Positions 1 to 8,028 of a stretch of DNA of 64,000 nt are shown in pieces. The translations under genes were made by a program, and so were the position numbers. Within the stretch, counting starts at the first letter, position 1, and every line of letters starts with the position of its first letter. The stretch is from Burkholderiaceae bacterium (GTDB lineage: Bacteria; Pseudomonadota; Gammaproteobacteria; Burkholderiales; Burkholderiaceae_D), in NCBI GenBank assembly GCA_030157545.1, contig JAOAUN010000014.1, forward strand, positions 124,001 to 188,000. Reading direction: 5' to 3'. The notes below the pieces were generated by a model. The model saw only the letters and a list, made by a program, of their open reading frames with translations. It was not told the origin of the DNA and searched no databases.

Positions 1-251
1 CCCGGCAAACACAAGGACAGAGTGCAATTCGACGGCGTGCCGCCCATCACGTCCGTGATGACCAGTACGCCGGAGCCATCATTGATGCGTTCAATGGCAG
101 CGACTGCCAGCGCGTGCACCTGGTCCGGATCCTGATCAGCCAGGACGTCGACAGCCTCAATCTGCCCCGGCGGGCTACGAAATACATGAGTCGCGGCCTC
201 AATGAAGGCGCGCCCCAATGGCGCATGCGTCAAAAGCAAAATACCAACCAT
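1..251 (-). CDS. PTS sugar transporter subunit IIA, mannose/fructose family (3' end beyond window)
   Basis: The minus strand from an ATG at 251 reads 83 codons to the window edge without a stop. It begins MVGILLLTHAPLG and later carries VMGGTPSN, both typical of the EIIA-Man fold. His9 sits where the phosphorylated histidine of this family lies. The protein would accept phosphate from HPr. Many betaproteobacteria have one such IIA protein, with HPr and enzyme I but no matching IIB/IIC, encoded just after gshB; there it is thought to be regulatory rather than for transport. It starts 48 bases after the gshB stop on the same strand, so co-transcription is likely. The C-terminal part and any HPr/EI genes lie outside the window. 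Confidence 0.88.
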   Translation of the reverse strand, partial: MVGILLLTHAPLGRAFIEAATHVFRSPPGQIEAVDVLADQDPDQVHALAVAAIERINDGSGVLVITDVMGGTPSNCTLSLCLP

Positions 252-299
252 GATGAGCGTTACCGTTCTTGCAAGCTGATGCTGTTCATATCGCCATGC

Positions 300-1238
300 T
301 CAATTTATTTTTTCGACTGCATCGATGAACATTCTGGCGACATTAAATCCCGTCTGCTGCGTGATCTCCTGAAAGCAGGTCGGGCTGGTTACATTTATTT
401 CGGTCAGATAATGACCAATAACATCTAATCCTACCAGCAAGAGCCCTCGTTTTTCCAGAATCGGCCCCAGTGCTTCGCCTATCTCGCGCTCGCGCGCAGA
501 AACCGGCATCGCCACACCCAAGCCGCCGGCGGCCAGATTACCGCGCACCTCACCGGCTTGCGGTATGCGCGCCAGACAATACGGCACGACCTGACCGCCG
601 ATAACCAGCACGCGCTTGTCGCCCTGGGCAATCTCTGGAATGAAGCGCTGAACCATGATGGTACGCAGGCCATTGTGCGTGAGCGTTTCGATGATGGATC
701 CCAAGTTGAGACCGTCGCTACCAACACGGAAAATACCGGCGCCGCCCATGCCGTCGAGCGGCTTCAGGATAATGTCTTTATGTTCTTCGTGAAAGGCACG
801 CACACGCGCCTCATCGCTGGTGACGAGCGTGGGCGCGATGAACTGCGGGAACTGCGTAATCGCGAGTTTCTCGTTATGGCTGCGAATAGCTTGCGGACGA
901 TTGACTACGCGCGCACCCTGCGACTCGGCCAGCTCGAGCAAATAGGTCGCATAAATATATTCCATGTTGAACGGCGGATCGGTACGCTCGATGACAACAT
1001 CAAAGCCTGTCAGCGTTTGCAGCTTCGGCGCTTCCTGCCGATACCAGTCAGTCGCATCACCTGTGAGCGTGATGCGCGCCGCATTGGCCTGCACTTGTTT
1101 GCCGTCGAAAATCAAATCGCCATGGCCGAACACATGCAGTTCGTGTCCACGCGACGCTGCTTCCGTCATCATCGCGTAGGTGGAATCTTTGTAGATTTTG
1201 AAGCCCGATAGCGGATCCGCTGCGAACGCGATTTTCAT
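300..1238 (-). CDS. gshB: glutathione synthetase
   Basis: A 312-residue protein matching the prokaryotic GshB family in length (E. coli about 316). It joins gamma-glutamylcysteine to glycine using ATP in the cytoplasm, the second step of glutathione synthesis. The N-terminus MKIAFAADPL, the DPPFNMEYIYATYLLE segment, the ATP-grasp loop LDGMGGAGIFRV near residue 165 and the GDKRVLVIGG strand near residue 210 are all family hallmarks, and the end contains the NVTSPTC segment. It follows gshA by 2 bases on the same strand, so the two enzymes of the pathway form an operon that probably continues into the PTS IIA gene. Confidence 0.96.
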   Translation of the reverse strand: MKIAFAADPLSGFKIYKDSTYAMMTEAASRGHELHVFGHGDLIFDGKQVQANAARITLTGDATDWYRQEAPKLQTLTGFDVVIERTDPPFNMEYIYATYLLELAESQGARVVNRPQAIRSHNEKLAITQFPQFIAPTLVTSDEARVRAFHEEHKDIILKPLDGMGGAGIFRVGSDGLNLGSIIETLTHNGLRTIMVQRFIPEIAQGDKRVLVIGGQVVPYCLARIPQAGEVRGNLAAGGLGVAMPVSAREREIGEALGPILEKRGLLLVGLDVIGHYLTEINVTSPTCFQEITQQTGFNVARMFIDAVEKIN

Positions 1239-1240
1239 GC

Positions 1241-2539
1241 TCAGTATTCTTCCGGATTCGGATCAGTTTTTTCCAGCTCCAGCGACGCTGCCAGCAAGGC
1301 CAGTCGCGCCACTACGCCATACATATAAAAACGGTTTGGCGCTGCGGTGCCGGGCTTGGCTGACAGATCCGGCAACGCATGCTGCTGCGCAAAGGCCAAT
1401 GGCACGAAGTGCGCACCCGGCGCGTTGAGGTTTTCATCGACGCCGCGCTCGGCATGGACGCGATAGAAGCCGCCAACAACATAACGATCCATCATATAGA
1501 CGACTGGCTCGGCGACGGCGTCATTGATGTGCTCGAAGGTATGCACGCCTTCTTGCAAGATGACGTCGGAGACTTCCATGCCTTCCTTAATGACCGACAT
1601 TTTGTTGCGCTGCTTGCGGTTCAAGTCTTTGACTTCGCTTGCGTCGCGCACGGTCATGATACCCATGCCATAGGTACCGGCGTCGGCCTTGACGATGACG
1701 AAAGGCGTTTCCTTGATGCCGTATTCCTTGTATTTCTTGCGTATCTTGGTCAGCAAGATGTCGACACTAGTAGCCAGATTTTCTTCGCCTATACGCTCAT
1801 GGAAATTAATGCCGGTGGCTTTGGCGAAATAGGGATTCAGCATCCACGGATCAACATCAATCAGCTTGGCGAATTTCTTCGCCACTTCATCGTATGCGGC
1901 GAAGTGATTGGTCTTGCGGCGCACAGCCCAGCCCGCATGCAGCGGCGGCAGCAGGGTCTGCTCGTGCAGATTTTCCAGTATCGCCGGAATGCCGGATGAC
2001 AAATCGTTATTAAGCAGGATGGTGCAGGGATCAAAATTCTTCAGGCCCAGACGGCGACCGTTGGCGCTGCGCTCCAGTGGCTCGAGCGTGATGCTGCTGC
2101 CGTCCGGCAGTTCGATCTCGGTTGGTTCCTTGACTTCATCCGACAAACTGCCCAGACGCACATTCAGTCCGGTCTGGCGGAAGATCTGCATCAGACGCGC
2201 GACGTTTTGCAGATAAAAAGTATTGCGGGTGTGACGCTCAGGTATCAACAGCAGGTTTTTCGCATCAGGGCAGTATTTTTCAATCGCGGCCATTGCAGCC
2301 TGCACAGCCAGCGGCAGCATTTCTGGTGCCAAATTGTTAAAACCGCCGGGGTAGAGGTTGGTGTCAACCGGCGCGAGCTTGAAGCCGGAGTTGCGCAAAT
2401 CTACGGAGCAGTAAAACGGCGGCGTGTGCTCTTGCCATTCGAGCCGGAACCAGCGTTCGATGGCAGGGGTGGCGGCCAGAATTTTCTTTTCCAGCTCGAG
2501 CAGGGGGCCGTTGAGGGCAGTAACTAAATGGGGGACCAT
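1241..2539 (-). CDS. gshA: glutamate-cysteine ligase, betaproteobacterial type
   Basis: A 432-residue protein starting MVPHLVTALNGPLLELEKKI. It matches the proteobacterial GshA type found in Acidithiobacillus and Burkholderiales, which is shorter than and distinct from the E. coli enzyme. It makes gamma-glutamylcysteine from glutamate and cysteine with ATP, the committing step of glutathione synthesis. ATP-grasp-like segments include FVIVKADAGTYGMGIMTV near residue 280. The ATG at 2539 is preceded by AAGG six bases upstream, which supports this start. It heads the gshA-gshB operon. The upstream 230 bases also hold the terminator of the adjacent ammonium transporter gene. Confidence 0.94.
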   Translation of the reverse strand: MVPHLVTALNGPLLELEKKILAATPAIERWFRLEWQEHTPPFYCSVDLRNSGFKLAPVDTNLYPGGFNNLAPEMLPLAVQAAMAAIEKYCPDAKNLLLIPERHTRNTFYLQNVARLMQIFRQTGLNVRLGSLSDEVKEPTEIELPDGSSITLEPLERSANGRRLGLKNFDPCTILLNNDLSSGIPAILENLHEQTLLPPLHAGWAVRRKTNHFAAYDEVAKKFAKLIDVDPWMLNPYFAKATGINFHERIGEENLATSVDILLTKIRKKYKEYGIKETPFVIVKADAGTYGMGIMTVRDASEVKDLNRKQRNKMSVIKEGMEVSDVILQEGVHTFEHINDAVAEPVVYMMDRYVVGGFYRVHAERGVDENLNAPGAHFVPLAFAQQHALPDLSAKPGTAAPNRFYMYGVVARLALLAASLELEKTDPNPEEY

Positions 2540-2692
2540 GAAAAACCTTATCGGGAACAGCGAAGCACAAACGTTACAAGAGGCAGATTCTAACGGGAAT
2601 CAGGCTAACCCGCGCCAATCGGCGTGTGGCTGCTTGCAGGGAAACTGTGAAATTGGGCTGATATCGCCGATTTAAAGAGCCCACCATACCCG

Positions 2693-2718
2693 AAAAAAAA
2701 CGCCTCCCGAAGGAGGCG
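2693..2718 (-). terminator. Rho-independent terminator of the porin-glnK-amtB operon
   Basis: On the minus strand a seven-base-pair GC-rich stem (CGCCTCC/GGAGGCG with a four-base loop, 2701-2718) is followed by eight T residues (2700 to 2693). It lies 58 bases after the amtB stop and before gshA, so it separates the two minus-strand operons. Confidence 0.9.
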
Positions 2719-2775
2719 CTTGTTTGATCCGGTGCGAACGGATCGGGTGCGACGGAGAAATTAAAGCTGGTTTTT

Positions 2776-4293
2776 TTACCCGCGATAAGCAGACTCGCCG
2801 TGGCTGGAAATGTCCAGGCCTTCGCGCTCTTCTTCTTCGGTCACACGCAGACCAACGATCATGTCAACCAGCTTGAACACGATGTAAGCAACGACGCCTG
2901 ACCAGATCACCGTGGTCAGCACAGCCTGGCATTGAACCCAGACCTGGCTAACGATTGAATAGTCCGGTGCGACTGCATTGGTAACGTAGTCATAGATACC
3001 GGTGCCGCCCAGTGAAGGCGAAGCAAACACGCCCGTCAGGATTGCACCAACGGCGCCACCCACACCATGCACGCCGAAGACGTCGAGCGAGTCGTCAGCG
3101 CCCAACATGTGCTTGAGGCCGTTGACGCCCCACAGGCAGATCAGACCTGCAGCCAGACCGATGACGACGCCACCCATGATGCCGACAAAGCCGGCAGCAG
3201 GGGTAATGGCAACCAGACCAGCAACTGCGCCAGACGCTGCGCCGAGCATCGAAGGCTTGCCCTTGATAACCCACTCACCGAAGGACCATGCCAGCACCGC
3301 AGCAGCAGTAGCGAACAGAGTATTGGCGAAAGCCAGCGCAGCGGAGCCGCCTGCTTCCAGTGCCGAACCGGCATTGAAACCAAACCAGCCCACCCACAAC
3401 AGCGCAGCGCCCACCATGGTCAGCGTCAGCGAGTGCGGCGCCATCGATTCCCTGCCCAGACCGACACGCTTGCCGATGACGTAGGCGCCAACCAGACCAG
3501 CGACGGCTGCATTGATGTGTACGACGGTGCCGCCGGCGAAATCAAGCGCGCCCTTCTGGAACAACCAGCCAGCGACAGCAGTGGCGGCCTCAGCAGCTTT
3601 TGCATCGGTGAAGGCATCCGGACCAGGCCAGAACCAGACCATGTGCGCGATCGGCAGGTAAGAGAACGTGAACCACAGCGCCGAGAACAGCAGCACAGCG
3701 GAGAACTTGATACGTTCTGCGAAGGCACCGACGATCAGGGCGCAGGTAATGGCAGCGAAGGTCGCCTGGAACGCTACGAACACGAACTCTGGCAATACGA
3801 CGCCTTTGCTGAATGTGCCCGTCATGGTCTCTGGCGTTATACCTTTCAGGAACAGGCGATCGAACGAGCCGAAGAAGCTGCCGCCTTGCGTGAAGGCCAG
3901 TGAGTAGCCATAGATGACCCACAACACGACGATGAGTGAGAACACCATCATCACTTGCATCAGCACGGACAGCATGTTTTTCGAGCGGACCAGTCCGCCG
4001 TAGAACAGTGCCAGACCGGGGATGGCCATCATCAGAACCAGCAGGGTGGAAACCAGCATCCACGCTACGTCGCCTTTGTTGGCGGTTGGTGCAGGTGCAG
4101 CAGCGGCTGCTGGTGCTTCAGCGGCCGCAGCTGGAGCTGCTACGGCTGGTGCGGCTGCCGCTGCAGCAGGTGCGGTTGCTGCCGGAGCTGCAGCAGCAGG
4201 CGCCGTCGCATCTTCAGCCGACGCCAACTGCGTCATGCCTACTGCAAAGAACAACAGGCCGGCGCTCAAAAGGCTTGCAAAACTTTTTTTCAT
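2776..4293 (-). CDS. amtB: ammonium transporter with alanine/proline-rich periplasmic leader
   Basis: A 505-residue Amt/Rh channel that conducts ammonium/ammonia across the inner membrane. The ATG at 4293 follows AAGGGGAT at good spacing and begins a signal peptide (MKKSFASLLSAGLLFFAVGM...ASA). After cleavage comes a roughly 45-residue stretch made almost only of Ala and Pro, and then the first membrane segment (DVAWMLVSTLLVLMMAIPGLALFYGG is the family signature region). Eleven or so helices follow, including FVAFQATFAAIT and HGVGGAVGAILTGVF. The frame is open further upstream into glnK, but that part reads as antisense-like sequence and lacks a start signal. glnK lies 10 bases upstream, the usual pairing, since GlnK plugs the channel when nitrogen is plentiful. 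Confidence 0.95.
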   Translation of the reverse strand: MKKSFASLLSAGLLFFAVGMTQLASAEDATAPAAAAPAATAPAAAAAAPAVAAPAAAAEAPAAAAAPAPTANKGDVAWMLVSTLLVLMMAIPGLALFYGGLVRSKNMLSVLMQVMMVFSLIVVLWVIYGYSLAFTQGGSFFGSFDRLFLKGITPETMTGTFSKGVVLPEFVFVAFQATFAAITCALIVGAFAERIKFSAVLLFSALWFTFSYLPIAHMVWFWPGPDAFTDAKAAEAATAVAGWLFQKGALDFAGGTVVHINAAVAGLVGAYVIGKRVGLGRESMAPHSLTLTMVGAALLWVGWFGFNAGSALEAGGSAALAFANTLFATAAAVLAWSFGEWVIKGKPSMLGAASGAVAGLVAITPAAGFVGIMGGVVIGLAAGLICLWGVNGLKHMLGADDSLDVFGVHGVGGAVGAILTGVFASPSLGGTGIYDYVTNAVAPDYSIVSQVWVQCQAVLTTVIWSGVVAYIVFKLVDMIVGLRVTEEEEREGLDISSHGESAYRG

Positions 4294-4303
4294 ATAGATC
4301 CCC

Positions 4304-4660
<357 letters not shown>

Positions 4661-5425
4661 TTAGAAGGATTTGGTCAGGGAAGCGGTTACGCCGGTTTTG
4701 CCAACAAAATTGTTGTTCCAGTTGTAGCCGGATGTGCTGTTCAGTGCATCGGTACCAACCACAGCCAGAGATGCAACTGCAAAACCGTAGTCTTTGGTCA
4801 CGCCAATTTTCCAGTCGGTATAGTCGGCAGCACCGGCAGCATCACCTTTAACAACTTGCTTGCCTACATGTAGATTCAAAATATAACCATCTTTGATTTC
4901 CGGGTTGTAGCCGACATCGATATAGTTACTGCCTTTACTGTTGTACCAGCCAACAAAATTTGTCAAAGCTTGTGAATACTTAACGTAGCCAGCGCCGTAA
5001 CCAACTTGAACATAAGCTTCGGTAGTATTTGCACTTGAGCCACCAGCTGCTGGAGCCAGCTTGTTATTGGCGTAAAAATAGCGAATTGCACCTACGTCAT
5101 AAGTGACGCCATTGATCTCACCACGCTTGCCGGCATAGAAATCTGTTTCAACCGAAGTACCGCCGTTATATGGCGCATCTTTAATCCACTTGATGGTCGA
5201 AGCCCACACACCAGCATACAAGCCGGTAGGGTTGTTCGTGTAGTCAATGCCGCCATACACTGCTGGCTGCAGACGCGATTGCGACAGACCGCGAAAACGG
5301 TAATCAGTAGTCGCGCCAACGTTGTAAGCTACAACATGATCAGGTGCTGGTGCTGCTTCTTCAGCATGAGCAACGTTACCGGCAAATGCGGCGAGGATAG
5401 CGGTTGCAAGAATCAGTTTATTCAT
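4661..5425 (-). CDS. TorF-like putative outer-membrane porin
   Basis: A 254-residue protein with a clear signal peptide (MNKLILATAILAAFAGNVAHA, about 21 residues). The mature part contains the VGATTDYRFRGLSQSRLQPA segment typical of the TorF/gcw_chp family of putative porins. Aromatic residues alternate as in outer-membrane beta strands, and the chain ends in Phe (TASLTKSF), the usual outer-membrane assembly signal. It is the first gene of an operon with glnK and amtB behind a sigma54-type promoter. That context suggests it lets nitrogen sources such as ammonium or urea cross the outer membrane during nitrogen shortage. The family has no firmly established substrate; the role here is inferred from the operon. 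Confidence 0.85.
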   Translation of the reverse strand: MNKLILATAILAAFAGNVAHAEEAAPAPDHVVAYNVGATTDYRFRGLSQSRLQPAVYGGIDYTNNPTGLYAGVWASTIKWIKDAPYNGGTSVETDFYAGKRGEINGVTYDVGAIRYFYANNKLAPAAGGSSANTTEAYVQVGYGAGYVKYSQALTNFVGWYNSKGSNYIDVGYNPEIKDGYILNLHVGKQVVKGDAAGAADYTDWKIGVTKDYGFAVASLAVVGTDALNSTSGYNWNNNFVGKTGVTASLTKSF

Positions 5426-5487
5426 GTCGTTCCCTTTTTAGTTTGTTGGTGGTGGCCCACGTAATCGTGTGTGCTAATAGCAACCTA

Positions 5488-5503
5488 AGCAGGACGCATG
5501 CCA
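5488..5503 (-). promoter_or_regulatory. sigma54 promoter of the porin-glnK-amtB operon
   Basis: The minus strand reads TGGCATGCGTCCTGCT from 5503 to 5488, with the invariant GG and GC dinucleotides ten bases apart as in the -24/-12 consensus TGGCACG-N4-TTGCW. The predicted start is near 5476, giving a leader of about 50 bases before the porin ATG at 5425. The downstream genes are nitrogen genes, as expected for RpoN control. Confidence 0.82.
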
Positions 5504-5586
5504 GCTAAGAACGCCCGAATTGTCTTATGATTTCGGCTAATTAACTCCATATCAACCACGCACGCTTTTGATTGACATACTGCAGG

Positions 5587-5622
5587 CGCACCATCGAAGC
5601 GCGCTTGCATCATATTAGTGCA
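5587..5622. promoter_or_regulatory. candidate NtrC enhancer (two palindromes)
   Basis: At 5606-5622 the minus strand reads TGCACTAATATGATGCA, a near-perfect match to the NtrC palindrome TGCACYA-N3-TGGTGCA. A weaker copy at 5587-5603 keeps GCACCA and part of the other half. Their centres are 19 bases apart and lie about 119 and 138 bases upstream of the predicted sigma54 start, a typical enhancer distance. The strong site ends 20 bases before ubiK on the other strand. Confidence 0.7.
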
Positions 5623-5642
5623 ACCACTGAACGAGTAGACGC

Positions 5643-5885
5643 ATGACAGACAAAACCAGCTTCCTCCAGGACCTGCAATCCAAGATCAATCAAGTGATGC
5701 AGCAGTCTCCGGCCAAGGATCTTGAAAAGAATATGAAGGCAATGTTGAATCAGGGCTTCGCCAAACTCGACTTGCTGACACGCGAAGAATTTGATGTGCA
5801 GGCCGAGGTGCTGGCCCGCACGCGCGCCAAACTTGAAGCCCTGGAAGCACGCATGGCCGAGCTCGAAAACCGCCTTAAACCCTGA
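5643..5885 (+). CDS. ubiK: ubiquinone biosynthesis accessory factor (BMFP/YqiC family)
   Basis: An 80-residue acidic protein of the BMFP family (MTDKTSFLQDLQSKINQVMQ...). E. coli UbiK (YqiC) binds UbiJ and helps the late, oxygen-dependent steps of ubiquinone assembly. The N-terminal half is amphipathic and membrane-binding. The C-terminal half (VLARTRAKLEALEARMAELE) is a coiled coil that trimerises in known members. Length and both segments fit well. It is transcribed away from the nitrogen operon and lies 9 bases before comM, so the two may share a transcript. The NtrC-like sites lie just upstream but are oriented toward the other operon. Confidence 0.88.
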   Translation: MTDKTSFLQDLQSKINQVMQQSPAKDLEKNMKAMLNQGFAKLDLLTREEFDVQAEVLARTRAKLEALEARMAELENRLKP

Positions 5886-5894
5886 GCCGGATTG

Positions 5895-7427
5895 ATGAGC
5901 CTGGCCGTACTGAAGAGCCGGGCACTGGCGGGTATGGACGCGCCAGAGGTAACGGTCGAAGTCCATTTGGCTAATGGGCTGCCCACATTTACGATAGTCG
6001 GACTTCCCGATGCAGAGGTCCGCGAATCCAAAGACCGCGTCAGGGCCGCATTGCAAAATGCCGGCTTTGAATTCCCTGCCCGCCGGATCACGGTCAATCT
6101 GGCACCGGCCGACTTGCCGAAAGAATCGGGGCGCTTCGATTTGCCGATCGCCCTCGGCATTCTGGCCGCTTCCGGCCAGATTCCCGCGACTGAATTTGAC
6201 CAATATGAATTCGCCGGCGAATTGTCGCTGTCGGGTGACTTGCGACCCGTGCGTGCAGCGCTGGCAATGAGCTTTGCCATGCAGGGCGCCATGAACACAA
6301 CAGCCAAACGGCGTGCGTTTATTCTGCCGCGCGCGAACGCCGATGAAGCGGCACTGGTGCCGGATGCGCTTATTTATCCGGCCGACTCACTGCTGCAGGT
6401 GTGCGCCCACTTCGCGGCAGCTTCCGCAGATGCAAGGCTGTCACGTCACGTCTTGCCGCAAATAAGTAACAATGTGTCTTGCGCTGATTTTGCCGAAGTG
6501 CGCGGTCAGCAGCAGGCCAGGCGCGCGCTGGAAATCGCTGCAGCTGGCGCGCACAGCATATTAATGGTTGGTCCGCCGGGCGCGGGCAAATCGATGCTGG
6601 CGTCAAGGCTGCCCGGGATTTTGCCGGCGATGACTCATGAAGAGGCGCTGGAATCGGCTGCCGTGCAATCGCTGGCCGGCAGCTTTTCTCTGGCGCGCTG
6701 GCGTGCGCGTCCGTTTCGCGCGCCGCACCATACCGCGTCCGGCGTCGCTCTCGTTGGCGGCAGCAGCATTCCGCGGCCGGGTGAAATTTCACTCGCACAT
6801 CACGGCATTTTGTTTCTGGATGAATTGCCGGAGTTTGATCGCAAGGTACTCGAAGTGCTGCGCGAGCCGCTGGAATCAGGGCACATTACGATTTCTCGTG
6901 CGGCGCGGCAGTCGGATTTTCCTTGCCGCTTCCAACTGGTAGCGGCGATGAATCCTTGCCCCTGCGGCTATCTTGGCCACACAACGCGTGCCTGCCGCTG
7001 CACGCCGGACGCCATCGCGCGCTATCAGGGAAAAATCTCCGGCCCGCTACTGGACCGTATTGATATCCAGATTCAGGTTGCCGCATTGACGCAAGACGAA
7101 CTGGTCTGCGCACCGGCTGGCGAAGCCTCGGCCGCAATCGCTGCGCGGGTTGGCGTCGCGCGCGCGCGGCAACTGCAACGCCAGCACAAGGCCAATGCGC
7201 GGCTGACGGTAGCCGAGATCGATGCGCTATGCCAGCCGGATGCGGAAGCTGAGCAGTTACTTCGCGCCGCGATGACGCGCCTGAACTGGTCTGCGCGCGC
7301 CTATCACCGAGTCTTGAAAGTGGCGCGCACGATTGCCGACTTGTCCGGTACGGCGCAAATCGGCGCATCCGATATTGCAGAGGCGATTCAATACCGGCGC
7401 GCGCTTGGCTTGCAAAACCAGCCTTGA
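5895..7427 (+). CDS. comM: YifB/ComM-family Mg-chelatase-like AAA+ ATPase
   Basis: A 510-residue protein with an N-terminal Lon-substrate-like domain (MSLAVLKSRALAGMDAPEV, VGLPDAEVRESKDRVRAAL) and a magnesium-chelatase-type AAA+ core. The Walker A motif GPPGAGKS is at residues 226-233, FLDELPEF is the Walker B, and MNPCPCGYLGH is the Cys-rich family signature. ComM is a hexameric branch-migration helicase that extends heteroduplex DNA during natural transformation. A TTG one codon upstream is possible, but the ATG at 5895 gives the standard N-terminus. dprA also lies in this window at 24.7 kb, so at least two intracellular transformation genes are present. Confidence 0.93.
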   Translation: MSLAVLKSRALAGMDAPEVTVEVHLANGLPTFTIVGLPDAEVRESKDRVRAALQNAGFEFPARRITVNLAPADLPKESGRFDLPIALGILAASGQIPATEFDQYEFAGELSLSGDLRPVRAALAMSFAMQGAMNTTAKRRAFILPRANADEAALVPDALIYPADSLLQVCAHFAAASADARLSRHVLPQISNNVSCADFAEVRGQQQARRALEIAAAGAHSILMVGPPGAGKSMLASRLPGILPAMTHEEALESAAVQSLAGSFSLARWRARPFRAPHHTASGVALVGGSSIPRPGEISLAHHGILFLDELPEFDRKVLEVLREPLESGHITISRAARQSDFPCRFQLVAAMNPCPCGYLGHTTRACRCTPDAIARYQGKISGPLLDRIDIQIQVAALTQDELVCAPAGEASAAIAARVGVARARQLQRQHKANARLTVAEIDALCQPDAEAEQLLRAAMTRLNWSARAYHRVLKVARTIADLSGTAQIGASDIAEAIQYRRALGLQNQP

Positions 7428-7478
7428 ACATTGATGCTCGCTTCGCTCAGGGGCTGCGCTGCTGTTACCATCTGGGCT

Positions 7479-8027
7479 ATGTCATTCAATTCAACACTCC
7501 ACATTAAATTACGCCGGCGTATGCTGGCGGCTGCAGCCTTGCTGCTCATGTCCGCCGCCTGCAATCCGACCTGGAACTGGCGCGAAGTACAGGGCAAGGA
7601 TGCGCCGTATTCGGTGCTGTTCCCGGGCAAGCCTTCCACCATGGCCCGGCCGGTTAACCTCAACGGCCTGGCTGTCAACATGAGCATGACGGCAAGCGAG
7701 ACCAATGATGTCACTTTCGCCGTCGGCAGCGCTGTCGTGCCTGACCCCGCGCAGCAGCAAGCCGCGCTGTTGGCGATGCAAGTAGCGATGGTGCGCAATA
7801 TCAGTGGCGAGATACGCCGTCAACAAACGGTAAAGCTGGCCGGCGACATAGTTGCAACCGAAATCGAGGCCATTGGCCATGGTCGCAATACCAATGAAAC
7901 AGTGCTGATGGTTGCGCGTTTCGCCATCAGCGGCGAGCGCGTATATCAAGCGGTTGCCGTCGGCCCGCAGAAGAACCTGCCGCAAGAAGCAATCGATACG
8001 TTCTTCAGCTCGCTGGCACTGCACTGA
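7479..8027 (+). CDS. hypothetical secreted or lipid-anchored protein
   Basis: A protein of about 182 residues. From the ATG at 7479 it has a basic start (LHIKLRRR), a hydrophobic stretch (MLAAAALLLMSAAC) and then a Cys that may be a lipid attachment site, although the residues before it are not an ideal lipobox. The mature part (NPTWNWREVQGKDAPYSVLFPGKP...) resembles small betaproteobacterial proteins with no known function. The frame is open back to 7431, with another start at 7521 that would begin right at the signal sequence. The end (IDTFFSSLALH) lies 1 base before the MFS transporter start, so the two are probably co-transcribed. No function can be assigned. Confidence 0.7.
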   Translation: MSFNSTLHIKLRRRMLAAAALLLMSAACNPTWNWREVQGKDAPYSVLFPGKPSTMARPVNLNGLAVNMSMTASETNDVTFAVGSAVVPDPAQQQAALLAMQVAMVRNISGEIRRQQTVKLAGDIVATEIEAIGHGRNTNETVLMVARFAISGERVYQAVAVGPQKNLPQEAIDTFFSSLALH

Positions 8028-8028
8028 C

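Noticed and set aside
558..1211. Long plus-strand open frame opposite gshB
   Set aside because: It is an antisense shadow of gshB, with unlikely composition and no start signal.
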